Shown here in pieces: positions 1 to 8,294 of a stretch of DNA of 64,000 nt. The stretch's first letter is position 1. Every line of letters begins with the position of its first letter. This DNA is from Allosediminivita pacifica (GTDB lineage Bacteria > Pseudomonadota > Alphaproteobacteria > Rhodobacterales > Rhodobacteraceae). The stretch lies in NCBI RefSeq assembly GCF_003054175.1, contig NZ_QBKN01000007.1, positions 1-64,000 of the forward strand, in the 5' to 3' direction. The notes below the pieces were generated by a model that was not told the DNA's origin, did not search any database, and worked only from the letters and a program-made list of their open reading frames with translations. Both the position numbers and the translations under genes were made by a program.

Positions 1-723
1 CGCAGTGAGGAAAAGCGCTGGTCGAAAGCGGTCCGAAATCGATTGCCGAAATGGGTCGTCGAAACAACACAGCCCTTGATCCAGGACGCCATTGCCGCGC
101 AAGGGCTCCCCGCCTCGACACGGGCAGATGGCGACAAGCTTTTCATCGATTACGAAGCTGCCTCTTCTGGCTCCGGCTATGTCGCCCCGAGCGTCATGCT
201 GGAATTCGGCGCGAGGTCGACGGGCGAACCGGCGAGCCTGCGTGACGTCTCCTGCGACGCAAACGGGCTGATTGAGGGCGTGACTTTTCCGACCGCGACA
301 CCGCGCGTAATGCATGCCGAGCGGACATTTTGGGAGAAAGCCACGGCGATCCATGTCTTCTGCGTCCAGGGACGGCTCCGCGGGGAGCGCTTCGCGCGCC
401 ATTGGCATGACCTGGTACGCCTCGACGATGCAGGCATCGCGGATGTGGCTATTTCCGACCGAGACCTCGCCTCAGCAGTCGCGCGGCACAAGCGTATGTT
501 CTTCCCGGAGAAGACGGCCGGCGGAACACCCGTGGACTATGAAGCCGCGGTTCACGGCAATCTGCAACTGGCTCCAAACGGAGAGGCTCGCACCGCGCTT
601 GCGGCCGACTACGCGCATATGGTCCACGACGGTCTCCTGCTTGAAGACGCCGAGCGTTTCGACGACCTCATCGAACGTTGCGCATCCATTGCCGAGCGCG
701 CAAAGTGCCGAGCGCTTCATTAA
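1..723 (+). CDS. Nucleotidyltransferase AbiEii/AbiGii toxin family protein (5' end outside window)
   Basis: The reading frame is open from base 1, so the gene begins upstream and about 240 C-terminal residues are seen. The segment around 'TFWEKATAIH', followed by a helical region with HWHDL and an FFPEK loop, matches the C-terminal half of AbiEii-type nucleotidyltransferases. In known systems such toxins pair with an AbiEi antitoxin and act in abortive infection or as type IV toxin–antitoxin systems. The nucleotidyltransferase core (GS...D motif) and any antitoxin would lie before the window. Family call is from remembered motif pattern; whether this copy is intact is unknown. Confidence 0.75.
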   Translation, partial: RSEEKRWSKAVRNRLPKWVVETTQPLIQDAIAAQGLPASTRADGDKLFIDYEAASSGSGYVAPSVMLEFGARSTGEPASLRDVSCDANGLIEGVTFPTATPRVMHAERTFWEKATAIHVFCVQGRLRGERFARHWHDLVRLDDAGIADVAISDRDLASAVARHKRMFFPEKTAGGTPVDYEAAVHGNLQLAPNGEARTALAADYAHMVHDGLLLEDAERFDDLIERCASIAERAKCRALH

Positions 724-822
724 GGCATTTACGCGGAAAATATGAGCCAGCTGAAATACCTAGCCTTATCAAAAGGTCGTTGTCAGGGCCCTCTGACCAA
801 CCAAAGCAAACGGCAGCCACAC

Positions 823-1344
823 CTAAACGCCATGCTGATAGATTGGGGCACGCCCATTATCCAAATCCTCTCGATTCAGGAAAATTCTGTATCCTGTAAG
901 ATGGAAGGATGAATTGCTGAGATCTTTGACCAGATCCAACGTATCCACGTGAATGAAATGGCGATAGCTGGCTCGGAATCCTTCGCCAGGTGCCGCACGG
1001 AAATGAATGCCCGGGGGGCCGATCGTCAGACATGCCCCTGGCTGCGGGTCGTTTATCTCAGACAGCGCAGATGTCGCGAAATCGGGCTGGATTATCCAGT
1101 CCGTCCCGAATGAAACACACCACTCATCCGCTTCCCACTGGAATACCCGATGCCAGTCGGCTTCGCCCGCGCGCCCGAAGTCTGGATTCAAAAGCAGAAC
1201 TGTCGGCTTGCTGTTAGGCTGCTCCAATGGTTCAGAAAGCTTAATGCCAAAGATCGCCTGGTGACCGTATCTCTTGAGGAGAAACAAGGCACCTTTCGGC
1301 TCCTCGGCGATTATCGCTGATCTGGCGTTCAACGTGCTTCGCAT
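823..1344 (-). CDS. Hypothetical protein, third gene of TIR operon
   Basis: A 173-residue protein I do not recognise. It has no obvious signal peptide or membrane segment. It is rich in aromatic residues, with a 'PTVLLLNPDFG' strand and several Trp/His residues in the middle (WHRVFQWEADEWC). It follows the zinc-ribbon gene by 21 bp on the same strand, and a G-rich ribosome-binding site (GGGGGG) lies just before its ATG. It therefore looks like the last gene of a TIR–zinc ribbon–unknown operon. Base composition matches the surrounding island rather than the GC-rich core. No function is proposed. Confidence 0.6.
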   Translation of the reverse strand: MRSTLNARSAIIAEEPKGALFLLKRYGHQAIFGIKLSEPLEQPNSKPTVLLLNPDFGRAGEADWHRVFQWEADEWCVSFGTDWIIQPDFATSALSEINDPQPGACLTIGPPGIHFRAAPGEGFRASYRHFIHVDTLDLVKDLSNSSFHLTGYRIFLNREDLDNGRAPIYQHGV

Positions 1345-1365
1345 GTACAGCCCCCCGAAGATCGA

Positions 1366-1530
1366 TCAATCCCAGCCCCGCCGAATATCGGTACGGTGAC
1401 ATTCGGGACAATGCACCGCGCTAGTCGGCCGCTTTTCACGTCGAGCCTCGCGACGTTCGTACTCATCAAGCACTTCGACTTCGAAACGGTGCCCACAATT
1501 GTTGCATCGGAAATGAACACGCTCAGTCAT
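1366..1530 (-). CDS. Small zinc-ribbon protein
   Basis: A 54-residue protein with two CxxC pairs (C9/C12 and C41/C44), the spacing of a zinc ribbon, separated by a charged helix rich in Arg and Glu. I chose the ATG at 1530 because it overlaps the TIR gene's stop by 8 bp (translational coupling); an upstream in-frame ATG at 1560 would lie well inside the TIR gene. Zinc ribbons of this size often bind nucleic acid or a protein partner. Its coupling to a TIR gene suggests a partner or regulator of that protein, which is inference only. Confidence 0.65.
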   Translation of the reverse strand: MTERVHFRCNNCGHRFEVEVLDEYERREARREKRPTSAVHCPECHRTDIRRGWD

Positions 1531-2464
1531 AGCTGATACCTGCGTTACCAATGAACTCATTCCAGAGCACCTCAGCCGCTCGCTCTGGAGTCAGCCGTTC
1601 GTCAGCTTTGCCGAAGACGTTCATGGTTTGAATCAGGAACTGCTCGTAATCATCGGCCGAAATATTGAAACCGCCATTCGCTGTGTTGTCACCCGCGTTT
1701 TCGCTAAACGAGTAGTAGATATCGCCCAGAGCGACCTGCGAGCTACGGCAGTGTACTGAGATATGGGCCGTACCATTTAGATGTCCGCTGTTGACAACTG
1801 TTGCCCCAAAAGAGGTCGCACTTCTGTCAACAAAACGTCCGCGAAATCCATCGATTGAGTCGATTTCGATGATCGCTCGTCGGAAGTAATCCTTGAAGGT
1901 GGCGAAGGCAGCATCGCGGAAATCACCCTTGTCGATGTGGTCGAACTGCCGCTTTGCGCGGTAGCGTGCCATCGAGGGGCGTGTGGCCGACGGCTCATCG
2001 GCTACTTTCGCCGCAGCTGCTGGTACGGCTTCAGCTTCGATGATGCGTCGAAGCTCCTGCACGACATTTAGGTAAGCGGTGTTTGGATTGGCCCATGCAC
2101 TGATCGCCTTGCCGTCCGTTGGCACGGCCTTCAGTTGGCGCAACTCCCTCATCGCTTTCCAATCGCATTCCTCCACGATGATCGGCACTACACGGGCGGT
2201 CCCTGCGGCGTGGCGTTCAAGCGCGCGTCTCATTTCGCGCTCGACACAGTAGTCTGATGCGATGAAGTCGGGGCTCACTAGAAGCAGGAACAGGTCGGAA
2301 GCCTCTAGTTCCCGTTCAATCTCAGCGTCCAGTTCGCCACCAGCCAAGATGTTGCGATCATACCAGGTCTCAATACGCCCTTCCCTTGTAAGGTTCTTGA
2401 GGTGGACGTGCAACCGATCAAGCGCGGCCTTGTCGCTATGAGAATAAGAAATGAATGCCCGCAT
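1523..2464 (-). CDS. TIR-domain protein, probable NADase-type effector
   Basis: A 313-residue protein. Residues 1 to about 140 form a TIR domain: the opening 'MRAFISYSHSDK' strand, the 'YDRNILAGGELDAEI' BB-loop region, and 'SPDFIASDYC' followed by E77, the position of the catalytic glutamate in NAD-cleaving TIR domains. Residues from about 170 on form a separate domain with a final 'LTPERAAEVLWNEFI' helix, a C-terminal extension I have seen on other bacterial TIR proteins; its role is unknown to me and may be sensing. The gene leads an operon with a zinc ribbon and an unknown gene. Many bacterial TIR proteins deplete NAD during phage infection; that role here is inferred. Confidence 0.8.
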   Translation of the reverse strand: MRAFISYSHSDKAALDRLHVHLKNLTREGRIETWYDRNILAGGELDAEIERELEASDLFLLLVSPDFIASDYCVEREMRRALERHAAGTARVVPIIVEECDWKAMRELRQLKAVPTDGKAISAWANPNTAYLNVVQELRRIIEAEAVPAAAAKVADEPSATRPSMARYRAKRQFDHIDKGDFRDAAFATFKDYFRRAIIEIDSIDGFRGRFVDRSATSFGATVVNSGHLNGTAHISVHCRSSQVALGDIYYSFSENAGDNTANGGFNISADDYEQFLIQTMNVFGKADERLTPERAAEVLWNEFIGNAGISYD

Positions 2465-2507
2465 CTGCTCAACTCAAAATGTTTAATGTTTGTTCATGAT
2501 ATACCCA

Positions 2508-2543
2508 AAGCGCTACCTGCGTGAGACACTGCCTGTAGCGCTT
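2508..2543. promoter_or_regulatory. Inverted repeat upstream of the TIR gene
   Basis: A perfect 9-bp inverted repeat (AAGCGCTAC / GTAGCGCTT) with an 18-nt loop lies about 45 bp upstream of the TIR gene start and downstream of the small gene at 2575–2823. No T-run follows on either strand, so a simple terminator is unlikely. It could be an operator for the TIR operon or an RNA hairpin. Confidence 0.35.
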
Positions 2544-2574
2544 GAGCCCGAAACCATTGTTCTACTGTCTACAG

Positions 2575-2823
2575 TCAGCGCTTCTTGTTCGACTGAGACA
2601 ATACCGAAGCGGCAAGTGTCTTTGTCTTTTCAGAATAACGGTCGCTGCGAAGTACCTTTGACGCGAGGTCCTCCATTTTCGCTCCGGTTTGCCGATTGGT
2701 CTTTGACTGAGACAACGCCGAACCAGCAAGCTTGCGGGCGATCTGTGAAGAGCCAGGTTTGAAAAGGGTGTCTGCTGCAAGCGAGGCAACCTTGGTCGAA
2801 GTTCCTTTACGATTTACCGCCAT
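2575..2823 (-). CDS. Small conserved protein with internal repeats
   Basis: An 82-residue basic protein made of two similar units, each ending in a short Ala/Leu–Ser–Gln motif (AGSALSQS around the middle, AASVLSQS near the C-terminus, which ends SNKKR). Proteins of this pattern occur widely as small conserved hypotheticals in proteobacterial genomic islands; I know of no assigned function. The start at 2823 is preferred over the in-frame ATG at 2835 because GGAGG stands 5 bases before it. It is encoded alone between the TIR operon and the sbcC operon. Confidence 0.6.
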   Translation of the reverse strand: MAVNRKGTSTKVASLAADTLFKPGSSQIARKLAGSALSQSKTNRQTGAKMEDLASKVLRSDRYSEKTKTLAASVLSQSNKKR

Positions 2824-2909
2824 ATTATCCTCCATGTGGTGTTTGGTTTACTTCTAGAGACTAGATGTGGGATTGGAGCCGACTTTTCGCAAGCTTCTTC
2901 AGTGACATT

Positions 2910-3221
2910 TCAAAATGGCAGCCTCGCCTCAAAAAGGTCTGGCGTGTCTTCGTCGCGCCGCCTGCTCAGGCCTTCACCAAGATGCAGGCACGGATGTTTA
3001 ATACGTGTCAGGCCTTTGCCGCCCTCAAAATGGACCCACCCTCCTCTGGGCATGCCCACGCTTACGATCAGCGCCCCGCATATTGGACAAGTCCGCCTGA
3101 AGGATGCGCCCTTCTTGCTTTCACGATCGCCTCGAACTGCCCAACCGCCGCGAACGGATACCGTGCGCCCAGTCGACAGACGGCGGGTGTGTGCCTTCCG
3201 GTAATACCAACGGTCCTTCAT
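2910..3221 (-). CDS. Small Zn-binding protein coupled to sbcC
   Basis: A 103-residue basic protein with a CPIC pair (C45/C48) and a second cluster 'HFEGGKG...KHPCLH' (H64, H76, C78, H80), consistent with a zinc site. Its ATG overlaps the sbcC stop by four bases (ATGA), so it is translationally coupled as third gene of the sbcD–sbcC operon. I do not recognise a named family. The association suggests an accessory subunit or partner of the nuclease, which is inference. Composition matches the island. Confidence 0.65.
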   Translation of the reverse strand: MKDRWYYRKAHTRRLSTGRTVSVRGGWAVRGDRESKKGASFRRTCPICGALIVSVGMPRGGWVHFEGGKGLTRIKHPCLHLGEGLSRRRDEDTPDLFEARLPF

Positions 3222-6200
3222 CCCAGCCCCTTCCTTTCCTCGACCCGGCTGCCGCTTGGGGTCGAACGCACATAGAAGCCTTGTGGAATAGCCTCTTGCA
3301 CCAGCCCCACATGGGATATCAGGCCCACGGCACGACTGCCCTCTGTCAGCGCGGCAAGAACTTGGATCACTTGATCCAGCGTGCCCGCCCCATTTTCGGT
3401 GTCGAGGCTCCCGAAGCCTTCGTCGATGAAGATTGTGTCCATCCGGATCTTGCCCGAAAGGCTCTCGACCACATCAGCTAACCCGAGCGCGAGGGCCAGT
3501 GCCGCGATAAAGGTCTCGCCGCCTGACAGTGTTGCTGTCGGGCGCGCCTTGCCGGTGTTGATGTCGAAGGCCTCGATTTCGAGCCCACGCTTGCCGCGAC
3601 CGCCAGATGCCTCGAGCCCGCGCGTCAGCCGGTAGCGACCACGTGTCATAGGGTCGAGCCTCATATTCGCCGCCTCGAGAACCTGGTCGAACATTGCTCC
3701 GATCGCGAAGGTCTCGAGTGTCATCTTGAAATCGTTCTTGCCGTTAGCCAGATCAGCCAGCCCCCGAAGCGGACCGGTCTCGGTTTCTAGCCGCTCGGTT
3801 TCGGTCAGAGCCGCGGCAAGCGATTCCTTGAATTTGGTCAGTGACGATAGATTCGTTCTCGCTGTGGCGAGTGCAGCGTTGGCCGCGTTCAAGGTCTGGG
3901 TGGCGTCTGCCAACGCCAGCTGAAGCAGGGCAAGGTCCGGGCGTTCACGATCTGCGCAAGCGGCTGTGGCGTTCTGCAGTGTCGTGCGCGCCGCGATCAG
4001 GCCTTCACGATGATCGGATACCGTCTTCTGGTCGGCATCGAGGGTCGGAAAATGCGCCTTGCAAGCATCATATCCCGCTTTGTCCAGCCCGACCTCGGCT
4101 AGCCGAGCGCCAAAATCGCCTTGCGCCTTTTTCACGCGCCGCTGCTGCCCGTCGCGCGCCCGCTTTGCTGCTTCAAGCTGCTCTTGCGCACGGGTGAGCG
4201 CTTCACTGGCGGCTCGGTCCTGTTGCGTCGCCACTTCCAGCGCCTCGGAGAGTTGCCTTTGCTCTCTCTGCAAAGCCTCCCTTCGCGCGACAACCGCCTC
4301 GGGTGTGCGCAGACCTTCCGGCAGGGCCTCGATCACTGTGTCCAGCTTGGCGCGCGCGCCGGCAAGAGCGGTCTCGGCCTTTCCCGTAGCGGTGCGCGCC
4401 GTAGCCTCGGCGGTTTCTGCCTCAATCACCTTCCGCTTGAGTTCAGCCAACCGCTCCGCCATCGCGTCCAGATCGACCGCCTCTCCAAGCCCGGCGACGT
4501 CGCCTTCAAGCCGTGCGATTTCAGCCTCGAGTTCCGCCAACGTGCGCTCAGGACGATCCTGTTCCTCCAGCGCCTGCTTCTTTTCGTCGAGCCGCCTTCG
4601 GAAATTGCCGAGTTCACTTTCGGCCCGAACTCTGGCTTCGGAGGCGGTTCTCGCCAGAACCTGCGCGCTCCGAAACGCTTCGGTCAAACCAGATTGTGCG
4701 GGAGTACCATGGGCAGGCGCAGGATGATCATGGGAACCACATACAGGGCATGGCGCCCCTTCGGTCAACTTTTCCGCCAGAATGATCGCTTGCGTGCGCG
4801 AAAGCCGTGCCTCGGCATCAAGTAAGGCCGCGTCAGCGGCTCGCGCCGCATCGGTTCTTGTCGCCAGTTCGTTCGATGCCACTTCGACATTTCGTTGAGC
4901 ATCCGCGACGGCTTCTTGCGCCTTAGCTTGCGCCGCTGCCTTGGCTCTTTCTCGGTTGACCTCGGCCAGCTCACGGTTCAGCTGGCCTCGCACCGTTTCG
5001 GTCTTTCGCGCTTGATCAAGCGCCAGATCGGTCACATCGCGCTGAGACTTCAGCTTCTCTCGGGCATCTATGACCTCGGTCAGAGCCTTCTTCGCTGAAG
5101 CTTCGTCCTTCGCAGCGTCGTCAAACGTGCTTCTTAGATCCGCTGCCTGCCCGACCTGCTTCTCGATCGCCTCCAACCTTGTCAGGTCAGCTTGAACTTG
5201 TTGCCGCCGGTCCTCGCCCGACTGTGCCTCAACAAGTTTTTTTTCCGCCAATTCCTTCGCGCCAGTGGCGATGTTGAGTTCCGCCTCGGCCTTCGTGACA
5301 GCCTCCACCGCATTCCGGCTTTCCTGCTCCGCATCCCGCCAAGCCGTCTCAAGATAACGGGCCTGCAAGGCATTCCGGACAGCCTCAATCCGCTTGGCCA
5401 GTTCTTCGACCTCGCCCGTTTTCTTTTCTAGATCATCGACAGCGTGCTGTGCCGTATCGACAGCAGAAAATGCTTTTTCGATTTGCTCGCCTTCGGTCAG
5501 AGCTTTGCGCGCGGCTTCGTTAGCCATCTCCGCGCCGCGCTGAATACCCTGCTTTTCTTCGACTTTGGCTTCGGCTGTGGCAATTCCGAGTTCCAGCGCT
5601 TCGGCGCTCTCGAAGCCACGTTCCTCGAGTCGAGCCACGTAGAGGGCGCGCTGGTCGCGCAACGCTCGTTCTGCCTCGGAGGCTTCTTCCTTCAGCCGTG
5701 CGGCGAGATCGCGATAGATCTTCACGTCGAAGAGATCCCGTAATATCTCGACTCGCGCATCCGTTTTTGCGGCCAGGAACGTCTCAAACTTGCCCTGCGG
5801 TAAGAGCACAATCTGTCGAAACTGATCTGCCCCGTAGCCAAGCAGCGCCTCGACCTGCTGCCCCACTAGCGAGACCTTCTTTTCGGCAATGACACGGCCA
5901 GAGTTAGTCGGACCAAGAGCGTCTACCGGAATCCCTGTGACATCGAACAACGAGGCTTCTGCCGCGTCCTCAGTGGTCCCTTCACCACGTGCCTTTGGAC
6001 GTTCCTGCGCCGGACGACGACGGATCAGGTAGGTCTTGGCGCCCAACTCGAAGACAAATTCGACTTCGGTAGGTAGATCCAACGCTGCGTGATCCGAGCG
6101 TAGTGAACGTGGTTCCTGATCGGTCTTGGTTGGTGACCCGAACAACGCGAAGGACATCGCCGAAAACAGCGTCGATTTTCCCGCGCCAGTCTGACCATAA

Positions 6201-6298
6201 ATTCCGAACAGACCCGTCTCCAGCGCGGACCGGAAATCGACCACCTCGGTTGTCGCAAACGGCCCGAAGGCTTGAAGCGATAGGCGAATGGGTCTCAC
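3218..6298 (-). CDS. sbcC: SbcC-like exonuclease ATPase subunit
   Basis: A 1026-residue SMC/Rad50-like ATPase, the usual length for SbcC. Walker A is at residues 35–43 (GQTGAGKST). Long coiled coils rich in Glu, Ala and Arg follow on both sides of a central zinc hook, C517–P–V–C520. The C-terminal lobe has the signature 'LSGGETF' and Walker B 'DTIFIDEGFGSLD'. With SbcD it forms an ATP-dependent nuclease that opens hairpins and processes double-strand ends. The start is a GTG overlapping the sbcD stop (GTGA); the upstream in-frame extension is just sbcD read in another frame. The GC is lower than in the core, and the island context suggests an acquired copy that may act in defence. Confidence 0.93.
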   Translation of the reverse strand: MRPIRLSLQAFGPFATTEVVDFRSALETGLFGIYGQTGAGKSTLFSAMSFALFGSPTKTDQEPRSLRSDHAALDLPTEVEFVFELGAKTYLIRRRPAQERPKARGEGTTEDAAEASLFDVTGIPVDALGPTNSGRVIAEKKVSLVGQQVEALLGYGADQFRQIVLLPQGKFETFLAAKTDARVEILRDLFDVKIYRDLAARLKEEASEAERALRDQRALYVARLEERGFESAEALELGIATAEAKVEEKQGIQRGAEMANEAARKALTEGEQIEKAFSAVDTAQHAVDDLEKKTGEVEELAKRIEAVRNALQARYLETAWRDAEQESRNAVEAVTKAEAELNIATGAKELAEKKLVEAQSGEDRRQQVQADLTRLEAIEKQVGQAADLRSTFDDAAKDEASAKKALTEVIDAREKLKSQRDVTDLALDQARKTETVRGQLNRELAEVNRERAKAAAQAKAQEAVADAQRNVEVASNELATRTDAARAADAALLDAEARLSRTQAIILAEKLTEGAPCPVCGSHDHPAPAHGTPAQSGLTEAFRSAQVLARTASEARVRAESELGNFRRRLDEKKQALEEQDRPERTLAELEAEIARLEGDVAGLGEAVDLDAMAERLAELKRKVIEAETAEATARTATGKAETALAGARAKLDTVIEALPEGLRTPEAVVARREALQREQRQLSEALEVATQQDRAASEALTRAQEQLEAAKRARDGQQRRVKKAQGDFGARLAEVGLDKAGYDACKAHFPTLDADQKTVSDHREGLIAARTTLQNATAACADRERPDLALLQLALADATQTLNAANAALATARTNLSSLTKFKESLAAALTETERLETETGPLRGLADLANGKNDFKMTLETFAIGAMFDQVLEAANMRLDPMTRGRYRLTRGLEASGGRGKRGLEIEAFDINTGKARPTATLSGGETFIAALALALGLADVVESLSGKIRMDTIFIDEGFGSLDTENGAGTLDQVIQVLAALTEGSRAVGLISHVGLVQEAIPQGFYVRSTPSGSRVEERKGLG

Positions 6299-7431
6299 GT
6301 CTGCTCCTCCCCTGAGGCGGCTGCGTGGAGCTTTTCCGCGACGATCGCGACTTCGGTGGCGTTTGGCTCCCGGCCCCGCACAACCGTCATGAAATCGCCA
6401 ATCATCTCGATCGGCGTGACCGCGGCCCGCCCGTTGCCGAGCACTTTGGTCTCTCTCGCGCGCTCCTGCCGGGCGTAGGCCAGATGGCAAGCATTGGGAT
6501 AGGTCGCGCGCAAACGCTTCATCGGATCGATCAGAGGAATCTCATCCGTCAGTATAGCCTGGATAAAATCGTCAGACGGCGTTCCTTCCAGAAGATCAGA
6601 GAATGCCCCGGTAAGCGAGCGCACCTGTCGGATCGGTCGGAACGGTACGGTGCGGATCTCGGCCCCTTCAGCTTTCAGATCGACGACAGTCATGGATTTT
6701 TCGCTTCCCGCCTCGTCGAAACCGAAAGCGAGCGGGGCGCCGGAGTAACGAATATGGCTCGCACCCACTTCCTGCGGCTTGTGCAAATGCCCTAGTGCAA
6801 CATAGTCCGCCCCATCGAAGACATCGGAGGGAACAGTTTCGATGCCCCCGACTCGCGTCAGGGCGCGCTCGGTCTCGCCGACCGCCCCCCCCGCGACGAA
6901 AGCATGGGCCACGACGACCCAACGCGCCCCATCAGGCACCTGCCCCCTCGCCGCAGCGATCTGGGCGGCGACGACTTCCGACGGCGCATTAATGCTTTCA
7001 TCCCCGAACACCTCGCGTGCGGCGTATTCATAGGAAAAGGGTAGTGCGGAAAAGGCGATCTCGCCATGTTCGTCTCGCAGCACAAGCGGAGTTTCGACCG
7101 CGTCGGCAATCCCACGCACCAGCACCCGCGACGCAGTGGAAAAGACAGACATTGCCTCGATCCGGTCGCCAGAGTCGTGGTTTCCAGAGATCATCACCAC
7201 AGCGGCTTCGGTCTCCTCTGCTACGCGCTTGAGGAAGCGATTAAACTGCCGAATCGACGAACTTGGCGGCGAAGCACGGTCAAAAACGTCCCCTGCGATG
7301 ACAAGAACATCGGCCCGTTCGACCACAAGCGTTTCAAGGATCTGGCGAAGGATGACCTCATGATCCTCCTCAAGGCTCAACCCCATGAACTGCCGCCCCA
7401 GGTGCAGATCTGCCGTATGAAGTACTCGCAT
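6295..7431 (-). CDS. sbcD: SbcD-like exonuclease nuclease subunit
   Basis: A 378-residue calcineurin-like phosphoesterase, the Mre11-type nuclease partner of SbcC. Metal-binding motifs are visible in order: D8-x-H10 (HTADLHLG), GDVFD at 47–51, GNHD at 83–86, a central AHAF and GHLH. The start at 7431 was chosen because the protein then begins MRVLHTADLHLG like its family; an upstream ATG at 7482 lies in the promoter region. It is first in the sbcD–sbcC–zinc-protein operon, divergent from a WYL regulator with about 70 bp between the likely start codons. Confidence 0.93.
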   Translation of the reverse strand: MRVLHTADLHLGRQFMGLSLEEDHEVILRQILETLVVERADVLVIAGDVFDRASPPSSSIRQFNRFLKRVAEETEAAVVMISGNHDSGDRIEAMSVFSTASRVLVRGIADAVETPLVLRDEHGEIAFSALPFSYEYAAREVFGDESINAPSEVVAAQIAAARGQVPDGARWVVVAHAFVAGGAVGETERALTRVGGIETVPSDVFDGADYVALGHLHKPQEVGASHIRYSGAPLAFGFDEAGSEKSMTVVDLKAEGAEIRTVPFRPIRQVRSLTGAFSDLLEGTPSDDFIQAILTDEIPLIDPMKRLRATYPNACHLAYARQERARETKVLGNGRAAVTPIEMIGDFMTVVRGREPNATEVAIVAEKLHAAASGEEQT

Positions 7432-7454
7432 GAGGTCAATCCACTTTCTATACG

Positions 7455-7489
7455 TACAGTAAGTGTATGGACTTCGCTTCAAGAGTCAA
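7455..7489 (-). promoter_or_regulatory. Putative sbcD promoter with overlapping palindrome
   Basis: On the minus strand TTGACT (7489–7484) and TACACT (7467–7462) are separated by 16 bp, close to a sigma-70 promoter, and sit about 35 bp upstream of sbcD. The -10 box lies within a short palindrome TACA-N5-TGTA (7455–7467), nested in a wider ATAC/GTAT pair (7450–7468). A divergent WYL regulator binding here could block sbcD transcription. The arms are short, so this is a weak prediction. Confidence 0.35.
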
Positions 7490-7502
7490 GTATTACCGGC
7501 AC

Positions 7503-8294
7503 ATGAGCCTGGAAGACCTCAAACACGCGCAACGCGAGCGAATTTTGTTCCTTGACCAATGTCTGACCTGGAGAGGTCAAGCAAACCGCCGTGACGTGAT
7601 GGAACGTTTTGATATCTCAATGGCACAGGCTGCCGTAGACTTTCGAACCTATCTTTCCCTGACGGGTACGCCGCCGGTCTACGATACCGCGGAGAAAGCT
7701 TACTTCTCGACGAGCAACCACAGTCCTTTGACTAACGCCGGCCCGGAACAGGTTTTCGAATTGCTCGATAGTAAGACAACATCCCTTGGCGCATGCATCC
7801 CGCTTCCCAATCGCGTGATGGATCACACTGTCGTCTCGCAGCTCTACCGCGCAATGATGGCTGAGCGAGACATCCAGATTACCTACACCTCGATGACAAC
7901 CGGCCTCTCGGACCCGCAGTGGATTAGTCCGGTGCGGTTTCATTTCGATGGAGAGGCGATCCATCTCCGTGCGTGGAGTTACAAACACAACGCGCACCGG
8001 GATTATCTCCCTATAAGAATAACTAAACAATCCGAAGCAGAGACGCGGGAGAGGCCCTCTCCCCTACCCTTTGACACTGATTGGCACAGCATCGTGCGTT
8101 TGTGGATACGTCCGCATTCGAGCCTTTCGGATGCACAGGCGCGCGTTGTCCGTCGGGAATACGGATTTCAAGAGGAAACACATATTACGGTCAAAACTCG
8201 AAGAGCGCTCGCATTCTACGTCGTAAGACGATGGCGTCTCAATGAAAATAATGCCCGCCTCGAACTGGATATGATCGAAGAATTGGATTCGTGA
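7503..8294 (+). CDS. WYL-domain transcriptional regulator, CapW/BrxR-like
   Basis: A 263-residue protein with an N-terminal winged helix (about residues 10–55, 'QANRRDVMERFDIS'), a central WYL-type domain with the 'IHLRAWSY...HRDYLPIRI' signature, and a C-terminal extension of about 70 residues. This layout resembles CapW and BrxR, dimeric repressors that control CBASS and BREX defence operons and respond to a ligand through the WYL domain. The start at 7503 gives the family-typical N-terminus; an in-frame ATG at 7467 is an alternative. It is transcribed divergently from sbcD, which is therefore its probable target. Confidence 0.8.
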   Translation: MSLEDLKHAQRERILFLDQCLTWRGQANRRDVMERFDISMAQAAVDFRTYLSLTGTPPVYDTAEKAYFSTSNHSPLTNAGPEQVFELLDSKTTSLGACIPLPNRVMDHTVVSQLYRAMMAERDIQITYTSMTTGLSDPQWISPVRFHFDGEAIHLRAWSYKHNAHRDYLPIRITKQSEAETRERPSPLPFDTDWHSIVRLWIRPHSSLSDAQARVVRREYGFQEETHITVKTRRALAFYVVRRWRLNENNARLELDMIEELDS

